Both the position numbers and the translations under genes were made by a program. Shown one piece after another: positions 1 to 11,819 of a DNA stretch of 64,000 nucleotides. Position 1 is the first letter of the stretch; each line of letters starts with the position of its first letter. Origin of the DNA: Acanthochromis polyacanthus (lineage: Eukaryota > Chordata > Actinopteri > Pomacentridae); NCBI RefSeq assembly GCF_021347895.1, contig NC_067132.1:15544023-15608022 (forward strand), given 5' to 3'. The notes beneath the pieces were generated by a model that did not search any database, had not been told where the DNA came from, and saw only the letters and a list, made by a program, of their open reading frames with translations.

Positions 1-55
1 TAAATCATGAAGTTGAGATCCACTTGAAATTAATTATTCAAATCTCATTCTTCAG

Positions 56-3000
56 GTCTTTCTTCATCACTCAGTGGTCCTCAGACGTGCGCCTGGATGG
101 GAAGACGGCTATAGTAACCGGGGGCAACACTGGGATAGGCAAAGAAACAGCTAAAGACCTGGCTGGCAGAGGCAAGCAAACAAACATTTAAAGACCTTGA
201 TGACTTATAGTTTCTGCAGTATTCCTGTTACATTATTATTCTTTTTTTGCTGTCTGACTCAGAGTACCTGTGTGGAAAAGCTTAACAAACTTGTGCAAGG
301 ATAAAAAGCATGAAGTAGTGACTCACGTATTAAAGTGCTGAATTCGATGGAATAAATAAGGCTCATAAACACAAGAACCAATATTGTTTTATCGAAAAGC
401 AAGCCAAAAACCTTTAGGATCCGAGCCAAATGTCTTATAAACTGACACAGACGTTTAAAAGTGAGCCGAACAGGATCTTATCGCGATCAAATTTCAACAT
501 CCAAACACACTCACCATTAAGAGGAATTAATCTCCCCTAGGTGCCCGGGTGATTTTGGCGTGCAGAGACATGGCGAAGGGAGAACAAGCTGTTTGTGAAA
601 TCACTGGGGAGGTGGCGGGAGCCAGGGTAGTCGCCAGGCAACTGGATCTGGCTGACACTACATCGATCTGTCATTTTGCTGAGAATGTCTACAACAGTAG
701 GTGACACTGACACACACATGTGAACTCCAGAATACAGTATCTGTCCTTTCAAAAAACTTTAATGCAGGTAATAAATATCCTGTTTTGCAGCTGAGAAGAC
801 TCTTCACTACCTGATCAACAATGCAGGCGTGGCTATGTGCCCTTATGCCAAGACTGCGGATGGATTTGAGATGCAGTTTGGAGTCAATCACTTGGGTAGG
901 AGACAAAAAAACGTTGAAAAAAATCATGAGGTTTGGGTTGTTTGACATTCTATTTAGTTAAAGCCAGGGATGTTGCAATGAATTCTTGGAAGTAGTCAGA
1001 AATAGAACAAAAGAACAGTCAGTTCATTTTGGTGTCTCTGCTCTGATCGTTAGATGGGTTGGCAGTGAGCGGCTCTCCTAAACCTTCTAAATCCACAGTA
1101 TGCTCCTAATTGTTACTTTGCTGCCCCTGTTCCATTTCCTCTCTCTCTTTTGCTTTAGGCCATTTCTTCTTGACTTTTCTGCTGCTGGACCTGCTGAAAC
1201 ACTCGGCCCCATCCCGGGTCATCAACCTGTCATCGGCGGCTCACGCCATGGGCAAGATCCAGTTTGATGACCTGGCCGGAGAGAAGAACTACCACCCGGT
1301 CAGGGCTTATGCACAGAGCAAGCTAGCTAACGTCCTGTTCACCAGAGAGCTGGCCAAAAGGACTGAGGGTAGGGCGCGATAGTGAGATTTAACGTGATGT
1401 ATGCTTTCTTTATCTGTCTGTCAGCCTCTCTGTCTGTTTCCTTGTGCATAAAAAAATGGATCTGCGTCTCCTGCCAGTGTGAGAGTCTCATGCCTCAACC
1501 ACAACCGCTCTGGGCAAGAAACACAGCAAGGAGAGACATGTTTGTCAAAAACACAGTTATAATACGGATTTAATCATTTTCCCAGTGATCAAACGTTGGT
1601 TTTCAGTCTCACTAATGATTTCCATAGAGATAATTACAGGGAAACATTTTCAATCTCTTAAGTTCTTATTTCCCTGGATTATGTAATCATGTTTGACTTT
1701 AAATTTTGTCAAAGGCTTTTCTTTACTTCAGGTTGAGCTTATAATCAGTGAGATGATCACTATTTCCCTGCTTTCTCTCCAGTTCTAGGTGTCATGGCTT
1801 ACTCAGTGGACCCAGGCATTGTAAACACTGAAATTACACGGCACGTAAGGCGCCCTCTTGGGGACATAATCAAGACCTTCGGTTCGCTGATCAAGAGTCC
1901 AGCAGAGGGAGCCTACACCACCCTCTACTGCACTGTCACTCCTGAAAACCAGCTGCACACCGGAGGGTTCTACAGGTCAGCTTGACATGCTACAACACTA
2001 CTACTAGTAGCTGAAATAAGCCAAACCAAGCCCTTTAGAAAATGAAAGCTGATGTCAGGCTACATCCCTCCAAAAAAACAAATAATCAAACAAAAAATAA
2101 AACCAAATGTGTGAAGCTGTAATTTTCCTTAAAATTACAACATCAATAAGCAAAAGCATGTCATTCAGCGACAATATCTAAACCTCAGCTGTTAGTAGGT
2201 CAGATACTGAATGTATAAAATATGCTCTTCTCAGTATTATATACTGTTAATGTAAATTCATTTAGGAGTCACTTTCCATCACTGATCTCGTCACCTCAAT
2301 GAATAAAGACAAGACAGAAGAATTAAAAGGTTCTCAGATCTTGCGTTTAGGTAAAAGTACCAAAACCAAAGTGCAGAAATACTCACCCAAAAGTACAAGA
2401 ATTCTTCACATTAGTATCATAATGTACTTGAAGTCCTCATTATGCAAAATTATATATTTCAAAGCAGTGTATAGGATTACATTAATGTGCAATAATGAAT
2501 CATTTTTAGGTGCAATATATAAATTTCATGTGTAACATTTCAACTTCACTACCTCAGAGTCACTGACAGTATTACTTGTTTCTACTCTAGTCTCATTTTA
2601 GTTTACTTATTTTTACTTTAAGAAATGTAGCATACTTATATGTTTTTGCTTTTCCACTAGGCAATGCACTTCTCATGTCATGGGATTTTGTTTCTAGAGC
2701 GATATCCTGCAAAACACTTTACTTTTACATTTAATGAAGTTTATCTTATCTGATATTAATTGTTGATGCATTTCTGTGTTAATCACTTTATATGGTAATT
2801 TGCTGGATAGCTCATGAATTTCCCTTATCCACAATATTAATTCAAAGTTTATGTACTGATTATATTTTGCATTGTTGAAAAAAACTTGCAAAGCAACGAG
2901 TAAATAGATATATTAAAGAAATGTAGTGGAGTAAGAAGCAGCTTATTCACCTTATATTGGAGGAGAGGTGTAATGTAGCTCCAAGTTAGGCTTACTGGAA

Positions 3001-3249
3001 TAAAAACATTTCGTTATTTCCGCCACTGTTGATTGTCTTTTAAGAGACACATTTTAAATCAATAAATAAAATCAACCTAAAATCAGAAAATATAAAAGAG
3101 GTCGTGACTGATTGTCTTTTCTCTCCTCTTTTTTCTTTCCTTCCAGGGACTGTGCCCTGGCTGAGAGCTGCAGAGCCGGTCAGGATGATGGCACCGCCTT
3201 AAAGCTGTGGGCTGTGAGCTGCCACCTGCTCGGTATTCGCTGGAGATAA
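56..3249 (+). CDS. rdh12l: RDH11/12-like retinol dehydrogenase, gene A (5' partial)
   Basis: Short-chain dehydrogenase/reductase of the RDH11/12/13/14 group, expected to interconvert retinal or lipid aldehydes and alcohols with NADP(H). Coding exons: 56-171, 541-696, 791-895, 1159-1368, 1783-1975, 3147-3249 (stop TAA). The Rossmann motif TGGNTGIG lies in the first visible exon, LINNAG and GVNHLG in the third, and the catalytic stretch INLSSAAH and YAQSK in the fourth. The end reads [16 protein letters not shown], close to the RDH12 C-terminus as recalled. The first visible exon opens after an acceptor in phase 2, so at least one 5' exon lies left of the window. All junctions are GT-AG except the first, which uses GC (172-173). 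The usual HPG near the substrate loop is DPG here. The exon-length match to the next gene supports every junction. Orthology within RDH11/12 is uncertain, and the symbol is a family-level label. Confidence 0.93.
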
Positions 3250-3443
3250 ATTTGCTCTCCTACATGCTCTGAAGCAACTTTCATATTCAGTTCATACTCA
3301 GTGATAACCCTCAACATCATGCTGAAGCTTCCCAATTTTCCTGAAATTTGTGCGTGCGATAGACATAAATTGTGAAGGTAGATAAAAACGACAATAATAC
3401 GAGCACAACCCGCTCACTGTAATGAAGTTTGATTCGTAAGATG

Positions 3444-4381
3444 TAAGAAGTCCAGTGTGCAGGATTTTGTTAAATTAAATGGGAGGCTGTAGATTGCAAC
3501 TAACTAAATATACCATGTAGAAAACATACAAAAATGTGTAAGACCCTTTGTAGAGCTATTTGGTTTAGTTTCATTAAAGGCTACTGTAAAAACATAGCAG
3601 TGAAATATAGCAGATTCAATGGAAGAGGGACCAGGCCCAGCTTCGGAGGGGAACTGAAAAGCTTCCACTGCAAAATTGATGAAGTATATATGTTGTTTAA
3701 CTGTCCTAGACTACAAATAGCATACAGAAACCTAGAAATTTGCTCAGAATTTAATCTCCCTGTCTGATTATTTACTGCATATTTGTAGAGTTTCTCACAA
3801 CTTTCTGTAAAAATGTCCGTACACGAACTACAGATGCCTTTTGTGACTTTTTCTGGTTCCCAACAGAGCAGCTAATCAAACCATGAATGGAACACAAGTC
3901 CAAATTCATTGTTTCAGCATGTTCTGTCACAACATTGTGTCCCATTCCTCCTGTTTTGTACACCATTTTGAACCCTCATGACCTCAAGATTTTAATCCTT
4001 AAGGAGGAGATTTGCATTGAGCCCCTCTCACACAGTTTCGTTTTGCAGGGTGAGAAAGGCATGATCTGCCTTACTTACCTCTGATTGGCCAACCCTGACA
4101 TTCTCACCCTAATCTTAACCAATCTCAACATTCCTGCTCTTACCCATTTCAATCCTCATTAACCAGCCAATCAGGTAGTACTTTAACCATGAATATTAAT
4201 GAGGTTTCCCTGCAAGAAGAAAACCTGTGACCTGCTTCCTTTACAGATACTTCATCCTGATGGAATGGAAACACAACTGTTGTTATTTTCAGATGACTAA
4301 ATGTTTAATGCTATAAATTTGAATTTTTTGTTGCATTTCTGCCAATAGCCCCCAAAAATCCTATATACACTGGACCTTTAA
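3444..4381 (-). mobile_element. Non-autonomous fish DNA element (CACTGGACCTTTAA ends), expanded copy
   Basis: The left end (TAAGAAGTCCAGTGTGCAGG) is the imperfect inverse of the right end (CTATATACACTGGACCTTTAA at 4361-4381). Internal blocks such as the GGCTACTGTAAAAACATAGC stretch and GATTGCAACT match, by memory, a very common small teleost repeat in reverse orientation. A second copy in forward orientation is at 34250-34602. About 500 bp in the middle (3780-4250) looks unrelated and is probably an insertion. It fills most of the spacer between the two rdh genes. Confidence 0.6.
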
Positions 4382-4659
4382 GAGGATTAAGAAAGTAGGT
4401 ACTGGGAATAAAATACCACTAATACCTTACAGTGTTTTGGTGTGTTTTGTTCTGAATAAGAAAGCTTGCAAGAAATGGGACCTCTGTGATAATCTATGGT
4501 TTGCTTCAAATGCAATTTTTAACTTGCAGACTTCCAGTGGTTTTTCACACTGGAGTGAGGGGGAATTATTTGGGTAAATGCATGAGATTTTGCGCACTTC
4601 TCTTGGGTCATTTCAGTCCACAACCGACCCCCCAGACTCCAGTCTTTCGCTCTGCAGTC

Positions 4660-4858
4660 TCGAACTTGTGAATCAATTAGGCTGTGCGTCAGCTGGCTCC
4701 TGATTGGCCCAGCGTGAGATGTGAACCGAACGCGGTGGGGTGGGGAGCGATGACAGGCACGGAGCCCCACTGATGGACCGGAGGAGATGTGCTGCCTATT
4801 GCTGGGTGAAGTCGCTCACCGGTCCTGAGGTGGAAATCTGTTGCTCTAGAGGGGGAAA
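4660..4858 (+). promoter_or_regulatory. Putative promoter and 5'UTR of rdh12-like gene B
   Basis: Just upstream of the proposed start codon the sequence becomes GC-rich relative to its surroundings. It holds an inverted CCAAT box (TGATTGGCCC, about 4700-4710) and a G-rich box (GGTGGGGTGGGGAG, 4734-4747). No TATA box is evident. Two upstream ATGs (4750, 4772) open short or wrongly phased frames. The location relative to the first splice donor (4870) is the main support, and the exact start of transcription cannot be read. Confidence 0.4.
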
Positions 4859-7800
4859 ATGTACTGCAGGTAAGGAAAGAAAGAAAGAAGAAAATACTGA
4901 GACAGCTTGTGGGGAGCGGTGGAGATTTGGTGGCTGGTTCTGGAATGTGAGAAATTTTAAGAAGATTATCCTACACGGTGCCACCTGATTTGTGGCTAGT
5001 TTAGAAACGCAGCGATCGTTTTGGGGACATTTTTACAGTCACAACCTTTTATATATGTCTTGCTTTTCATTCTTTAAATCTGCTGAAGGGAGTTTGAAGT
5101 ACATGCAGAAAAATGACATTTCTTATAGTCTCAGTCAGTTCATAACCAGCAGCATCATACAACTGTTGATTTCTCATTGTTTCAAATTGGCATACGTTAA
5201 ATATTATGAAGGGGACTCCTGCTTTGCTCATTGATGCTGTGCTTGTGTGTGCCGCTCAGGAGTGTGTGCTGTAACCGCTGGTCATCTGAGGAGAGGTTAG
5301 ATGGGAAAACAGTCATCATCACTGGAGCCAACACTGGGATTGGCAAAGAGACGGCCAGAGATCTGGCAAGAAGAGGTACTGTCCGCAATGTGTGTGTCCA
5401 TCTGCACCCTGCTGATCAGTTGCATTGACTGCTTGGTTTGCTTTCACCAACTTTCAATTAGAGACCTACAAATTCTACATTTTCCCCAAGGTTTTAGGCA
5501 CCTCTAACACTCCTGGTTGCTACAAATTTACCTGTGAATCAGGCATATTCCTACTTCAGCTTCGTTGTATATGTTTTAATTAGAATTTTAGGCTGTATGA
5601 GGTGATTGTGGGGGTTGCGATAGACAGGACAGTGTTTTGACTTTATGCTGACTAAAAAATGAGCCTCACATTTCATTAAGTGTAAGATAAGTAGATGGAA
5701 GATAGATGAGGCATCAAGGGGACAGAGGGAGCATTGTGAGGGTCCTCTCCCCTCCCGAGCCAGACAAGGCAACAAAGAGGGTGCACAGCAGCCACGCACA
5801 CACACACGCACATGCACACACACACGGTAATATGAAAAGTGTTTGCGCATACGTGATTCAGTTTGCTCATTCATCTGCACTTGAAAGACACAGCATGGTG
5901 CATACACCTCCCTCTTCTTCAAAACAACCACTGTGCAATTGAGTGAATAAATATTTCAAAAGAAGAAGAAGAAAAAAAGAGATTTTCCAAACGAAAAGGG
6001 CGAGCTGGAATCACTTTGTCTTATATTTTTGTTCAGTGGAAGATTTATTTATTTATTTGCTCGTTAAATAAATGAGATACAGAGCAATGGGAGCAGATGA
6101 AAAACAAGAGAACAATCGCCGCTGGTGTGAAAAAGTGACTCCCGCGGTTTGTGCGTCTGGAGAATTTACTGTCACATCATTTTTCAGTAAAGTGGATTAT
6201 ACAATGACATAATGACAACATGATTAGATTAGCAAGGATTCATAACGGGGAGGGATACCTTGAGGCGCAGCATCCTACCGAGGACAATCCATCTTGATCA
6301 TTTACTTGTTTGGTTATAACACTCATGTTTTGAAAAGAAATACACACATTATGTTACCACGAGGGAGCTTCATCATAATTCCATACTAAGTCTGAATATA
6401 GAGAATATGATTTGTTATTATTTGTTATTTATACATACATGAAACCATGTAATAATCTGCTGGAAGATCTTTAATTTGACACAGCATACCTCTTCCTTTG
6501 CACTATTTATTTACTGTTTTATTTAATTGAGGGAACTTGGCTACTCTGGTAATGTGGGAACAATTGGGTCTTCCCACACGAGAGCAGCCAGACAGAAACA
6601 AAGACACTGCGATGGGATACAGACGCTGTGCTCCAACTGATTAATGGCTCTTCTGTAATTGCCCGGGTCCAGCCGCTACTTTGTATGTGTGTGTTTGTGT
6701 GAGCGTGTCTGGTGGGTGTGGGGGACCGTTGTCTGTCTGTATGTTAGTTTGTGCGTGGGTGTGCATGCGTGTTTGTGTGTGTGGGGGAGAGAAAGGATGC
6801 GTGCGTGTGTCCTCAAAGCCCCTTTCTGCGCTCATTAAGGAGAATGCACGGTAATTTGTGTCAGAAGCAAATGACAATGACACAGTTGAGAGGGTCTTGT
6901 GTTCATGCGAGTGGAGCGGCTGGGCAAATGAGATGCTGAGTGAGGGCTTAGAAAACATTAGAGGATGATGAAAAGTGTTCTGCGGCTGAGAGATTTAGGT
7001 GCCTCGTTCCTAATTTGACGTTTGTGGCTTTGTACGCCTGCAAATGAGCCGAGCTTTTGTGGTTTTGATTTGGAAACTTCGAGTGATTTGAAACACCCTT
7101 GCACAGAATATTTGTCTTAATTTATCGCTGTGTGAGTTTATTTTCAGCTGCTGAGTTGATGCAGCATAACTGGTGTGAACATAGTTGTCATGGGGTGTAA
7201 AAAATTTGCTTGCAACACAAAAATAAAAAGCCTCAGCCAAAACGAGATGTGAGGCCACAGCGAATGAGGGAAATGATAGTAAATTTTCCTCCTTCTTCTC
7301 GGGAACATGTGCGCACAGAAAGAAACTTGTACAGAAGGAGAACTTACTGTTCCAACCTGGGAGGAGAGTGATGTGTAACGGTGAGAATGTGACAATATCT
7401 CACCACCAACTTGTGATATCTTGCTTTTCAGGTGCTCGCATCATCATGGCGTGCAGAGACTTGGAGAGGGCAGAGGAGGCACGGACAGATATTCTGGAAG
7501 ACACAGGAAATGAGAACGTGGTCATCAGGAAACTGGATCTGTCTGACACCAAGTCCATCAGAGCCTTCGCTGAACTCATCAACAAAGGTAGTGTCAGAAA
7601 AATATCAAGTGTAGCTCAATGTAGTGATGGTAAATAAACAGAAGGTGGATATGTGCGGGAGGTTCATGTGTCATCTGTCCAAGACAACTTTAATAAGACT
7701 CTTTTGTAAGCCAGAGGAAGAACATCGTGCAAGGTCGCAATGTTCCAGACATGTAGCTTCTGAACATAAAGGGAGAATCAGGAGATTGTGATACACTGAT

Positions 7801-10800
7801 GGACCTGTGATGGTACAGTTAGGCAGGGTAAAGAATTAAAGATCACTGACTCTATTTATTTTCTTCCCTTCAGTGTGTTAGAATAATTGAGAATAATGTT
7901 AAATTCCCCACTACAGAAGGTAGATCACAATAACTATACAGACAGGTGACAAAATTAAGGAAAAACTAACATAAAGTGTCTTAGTAAAGTGTCCACCATG
8001 TGCTGCCAAAACAGCTTCAATGCACTTCAGAAGTCTCTTAAGCTTTACTGGAGGGACAGAACTGCATTCTCTCCCAAGATGTTCCCACATTTGGTGTTTT
8101 GATGATGGTGATGGAGAGCACTCTGTGAATGGGATCATTGTCATCCCCACTCTCATCAGGATAGAAGTGTTCCATCATAGGTTAAAGGTGATCACACAGA
8201 CCAACTTTGTGTTCATTTGCAGTGATCCTTTTCTCTCTAGGGGGGCAATTGAACCTAGGTCATGCGAGCAAAATGCTGTCACAGCATAACAGAGCCACCA
8301 GATCTCCTCAATGTAAGGTTCAAGCATTGAGGCTTTTCCTTTATTTTGTCACCCAATGCTCCACAGACATGAATGGATTCCTTTCACAAAAGGTGGCTCT
8401 GGTGGAGGTTCAAGTTTATTTACCAAGTATCAGTTGCAGGTGTATCATTTATTTCAAATTCGATACTTACCCAATCTTTTTTCTTTTCAGAGGAGAAACA
8501 AGTGAATATCCTGATAAATAATGCAGGCGTTATGATGTGTCCCTACTCCAAGACTGCTGATGGGTTTGAAATGCAGTTAGGGGTCAATCATTTGGGTAAG
8601 TTGGACTGGATTTTGTATTTTTTTGTGTGTGTTTTACCTCTCTATCTGCATTTGCATTTTAATTAGTAGGCATAAAATTAAATTAAGTGGTTTGGCTGAC
8701 TGATCTTTATCGTGAGATGCATAAAAGAGGGACTTTTTGGGAGTGTTTAGTCTCGGTAATGGAATTAATTAACAGCTGACAGTGATTCTGGGTATTTGAC
8801 TGATTTAATAGTAAGATTACATAGTGACAGGATGAGTTATTTGTATTACCACCTGTACTGCATCTGTAGAGCCAAGCTGGAAATAAACCACTTTTTTCTC
8901 TTTATAAGCTGTCAGTGTTCTCATCTGTGTTGGACCATGGTTTCCTTCAGACTATGTTGGCCTCTGCGGTATTTTTGTCACGATCTGACAGAGAGAACAG
9001 TCTGTGCTCGAACATGGTCACCCACACACATATGCACACACAGGCATACATACATACATGTCTGTCTGTTCATTTGAAAACATCCTTCATATGTGCACTT
9101 AAAAAAATAGGATGTTTTGCTAAAGAGTAAAAAAGGAAATGGAGAGCAACTGAAAGGAAAGCAATGTAATCATGTTCCTCCACACTAGAGCTCCTGGGAC
9201 ACTATTGTGTGTAGGTCCAGTGGAAATTCTTTGCATTTGTTTCAAGTAGCAGTTGCTGTACAACATATTGCATGTACTACAGTTGTAGGAATGATTTCCT
9301 GTGATTATTTAAACTTTCTAGCATTTACGACGTACATTCGTACAGCTCACAGCGAGGCTGAACGAGTGACAAATGCTGGGTGTTGTGAGATCCTACCTAC
9401 TGTGGATGTGGAGTGTCACTCGAGATGAGAACAAAATGTTTTTTTTGTCAGAGTAGCCAAGTTTGGTTGAGTAGATGAAGTGAGATTTTAGATTCTACAC
9501 ACTCAGGTTCCATCCTTGTTTGTGTGTGTGCAGGAGGGGCATCTTCTTCGTATCCGTAAGACCTATTGCACATTAACCATGAAAAACAGCCACTCACAGG
9601 CCAGCGTCACATTTCTACATAAGAAAAACAACAGTGTGAGTCTGGAGTCTACATCCATTTTGTCAGGATAGTCCCTTTTTTGGCCCTTGTTGACGATAAA
9701 TGATGTTATGTGAGGTTTTTGCTAAATCTTTGTATCCTCATTTGGCAGCATAATGTGTTAGTTCATGTGTTCCTTTGAATTTAAATGCTGACAGAGGATG
9801 CATTTGGTTTTTCTCTCTGCACAATTACAGTAAATCTTACACAGTATTTTTCTTGGCTCCTGCTGAAGTGTGAATGATAGTGGCCAAGTCTGTGTCACAT
9901 AAACTATGTTTAAATCAGCCAGTCACATTTCAAATGGGCTTTTTCAAATGATTAATCGATGAACTGATGGATAGAAAAAAAATCTGAAGCTATTTTGCAA
10001 ATCATTTGTTTTTGTGAAGTGAAGAAAGGCCTCTAATTCTCTGCTTTAATCCTCTTAAAGGAGAGGATTTTCAGTTTCTAGTGGTCATATACTACTGTAA
10101 AATGAATATTTGCACAAATAGGCAAGACTTTTTTTTTTAACTTGTCATACTAAGCTATTAAAAAAAAAAAAAAAAGCAGTCAGCAGGTTGATCATAATGG
10201 AAATGCTTTTTAGTTGTAGTCTGTCAGACTTCCAGGATCCGATTCCAGTCAGGACCCAACTTGAATGCATGACAGTTTGGTGTAGTCAATATTTGAGAGG
10301 ACACTGTTGTATGTTTCATGACTTCCTCAGGTCACTTCTTGTTGACTCACCTGCTGCTGGACCTCATCAAGCGTTCGGCTCCGGCCCGTATCGTTGTTGT
10401 GGCATCGGTGGCTCATACCTGGACTGGGCTTCGACTGGATGACATCAACAGTGAGAGGAGTTACGACACCATGAAGGCCTACGGACAGAGCAAACTGGCT
10501 AATGTGCTTTTTGCACGTTCACTGGCCAAACGGTTACAAGGTGAGGTCCAGTTTTCTAGGGACTAATGTACAAGCACACATCACACAGGGGGAAAAAAGA
10601 AAAACAATACAGATAAATTTGTATTTGTATGACATAGGCATACATGCAAAAATGGTGACATGGGGGCATGTACAGGGATGTTTGAGCAGAAAGACTATTG
10701 GGAAGAACTTCTGCTGCTCTATCACAAAAAGGTGAGGCAGAAAAGCAGCAATATTTGACATTAGCAAATTCAAGCTAGCATACATACTTACCCAGCCAGA

Positions 10801-11819
10801 TACAGAAGCGAATGCAGTAACCCCTCTGATGTACATCATCCATCCATCCATCCATTCTCTATACGCTGCTTTATCTTCACTAGGGTCGCAGGGGGTCCTG
10901 GAGCGTCAGGCGTGGTTAAATACAGCAAAAATATTATAGACTTTATTCAAAATCATAACAGAATAACCATCTATGCATTAGCTATTCTTCATCCTGTGGA
11001 GCCTATCCCAGCTGACACTGATGAGAGTACACACCGGACTGTTTGCTAACACAAACAGACAGACAACCATGCAGGCTCACACTCACACTCACACTTACCA
11101 GTATAAAATAATCAATTAATGCATACATGTCTTTGGACTGTGGGAAGAAGCTGGATCACCCGGAGAAAACCCACGCAGGCACAGCGAGAACATGCAACTC
11201 CACTCAGAAAGCCCCCCAGGATGCAAATGTCAAAAACAGGTCACACATGTTTGCATTCGCTAGCATAAATACACAGATTTGCGTAGGTGACCGTGTAGGT
11301 TTGCGCATATGTGCTGCAGGTACAGGAGTGAGCGTGTTCTCTCTGCACCCGGGGGTGGTGCAGTCGGACCTGTGGAGGCACCAGCACCAGTGCATCCAGG
11401 TGGCGGTGAAGATCTTCAGGATTTTCACCAAGACAACAGTGGAGGGAGCACAGACAACCATCTACTGCGCCGTGGAGCCAGGCCTGGAGAGCCTGAGTGG
11501 AGGGTACTTCAGGTACACACATTATTTCAAACAACGGCTGGTTACACAAGAGCTTTAAGAGCGGCGGCATCACGCTGCTCAGTACTGCTACCTGCAAACT
11601 AACAAAAGGCTACATTATATGTAGTTGAGCTTTTACAATTTTTATCCTCACTTAGCAATAGCGCAAATGCAGCACACAGTGTGTAATGGCCACTCTCTGT
11701 CCCTGCATGTATTCAGCGACTGCGCCCCTGCAAGGACCTCGAGGGCTGGTTCCGATGATGAATCGGCCCAGAAACTGTGGGAGATCAGCTGCAACATACT
11801 CAGCATCACCTGGCAGTGA
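4859..11819 (+). CDS. rdh12l: RDH11/12-like retinol dehydrogenase, gene B (complete)
   Basis: Second SDR gene, tandem to gene A. Coding exons: 4859-4869, 5260-5375, 7432-7587, 8491-8595, 10331-10540, 11320-11512, 11717-11819. They total 894 nt, i.e. 297 residues plus TGA. Visible motifs are TGANTGIG at residues 25-32, NNAG at 104-107, catalytic N127, S155 (in VASVAH), Y180 and K184 (YGQSK), and HPG at 209-211. [13 protein letters not shown] and [15 protein letters not shown] are close to human RDH12 as remembered. Human RDH12 has an N-terminal membrane segment; here only about 20 residues ([20 protein letters not shown]) precede the Rossmann fold and none is a clear anchor, so the enzyme may be soluble. 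The start ATG was chosen because it is the only one that gives the required phase-2 junction at 4869/5260. That 11-nt coding exon is the weakest part of the model; exons 2-7 are secure. All introns are GT-AG. Confidence 0.93.
5376..7431 (+). other. Intron 2 of gene B with CA/TG simple repeats
   Basis: No coding exon seen. The stretch holds an ACACAC-rich patch (about 5796-5826), a long TG-rich tract with GTGTGTG and GCGTGTGT runs (about 6680-6805), and an ATTTATTTATTT patch near 6045. The 6960-7340 part is of mixed, higher-complexity composition without an ORF. Nothing else can be supported. Confidence 0.6.
7944..8354 (-). mobile_element. Decayed Tc1-type element in intron 3 of gene B
   Basis: The ends are an imperfect inverted pair: GGTGACAAAATTAAGGAAAA at the left and the inverse of GGGTGACAAAATAAAGGAAAA at the right. 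On the minus strand 7960-8156 reads as the C-terminal part of a Tc1-type transposase ([35 protein letters not shown]), with the catalytic domain missing. It is a fossil internal-deletion copy within an intron and has no apparent effect on the exons. Confidence 0.65.
8596..10330 (+). other. Intron 4 of gene B, no recognisable element
   Basis: A 1.7-kb intron between the exons ending GVNHLG and starting [12 protein letters not shown]-rich, with a poly(A) run (about 10159-10176) and short CA-type runs near 9025. No coding, RNA or transposon signal could be supported. Confidence 0.55.
10836..11235 (+). repeat. Dispersed teleost repeat with (CCAT)n head, interrupted
   Basis: Begins with CATCCATCCATCCATCCATT and continues GGGTCGCAGGGGGTCCTGGAG. 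After an interruption of about 85 bp (10909-10994) it resumes with GGAGCCTATCCCAGCTG, CATGTCTTTGGACTGTGGGA, CCCGGAGAAAACCCACGCAG and GAGAACATGCAACTCCACTC. This string is recalled as one of the commonest dispersed repeats of fish genomes (a non-LTR 3' region or a SINE-like unit). The class cannot be settled by eye. It lies within intron 5 of gene B, ending about 85 bp before exon 6. Confidence 0.65.

Noticed and set aside
4772..4869. ATG at 4772 opening a 32-codon frame (MDRRRCAAYC...) as the start of gene B
   Set aside because: It reaches the donor at 4869 in phase 1, whereas exon 2 at 5260 needs phase 2, so it would shift the frame and destroy the Rossmann motif. It is probably an upstream frame.
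10836..10860. CRISPR-like or minisatellite array at the CCAT repeats
   Set aside because: Short head of a dispersed eukaryotic repeat; no spacers or regular units.
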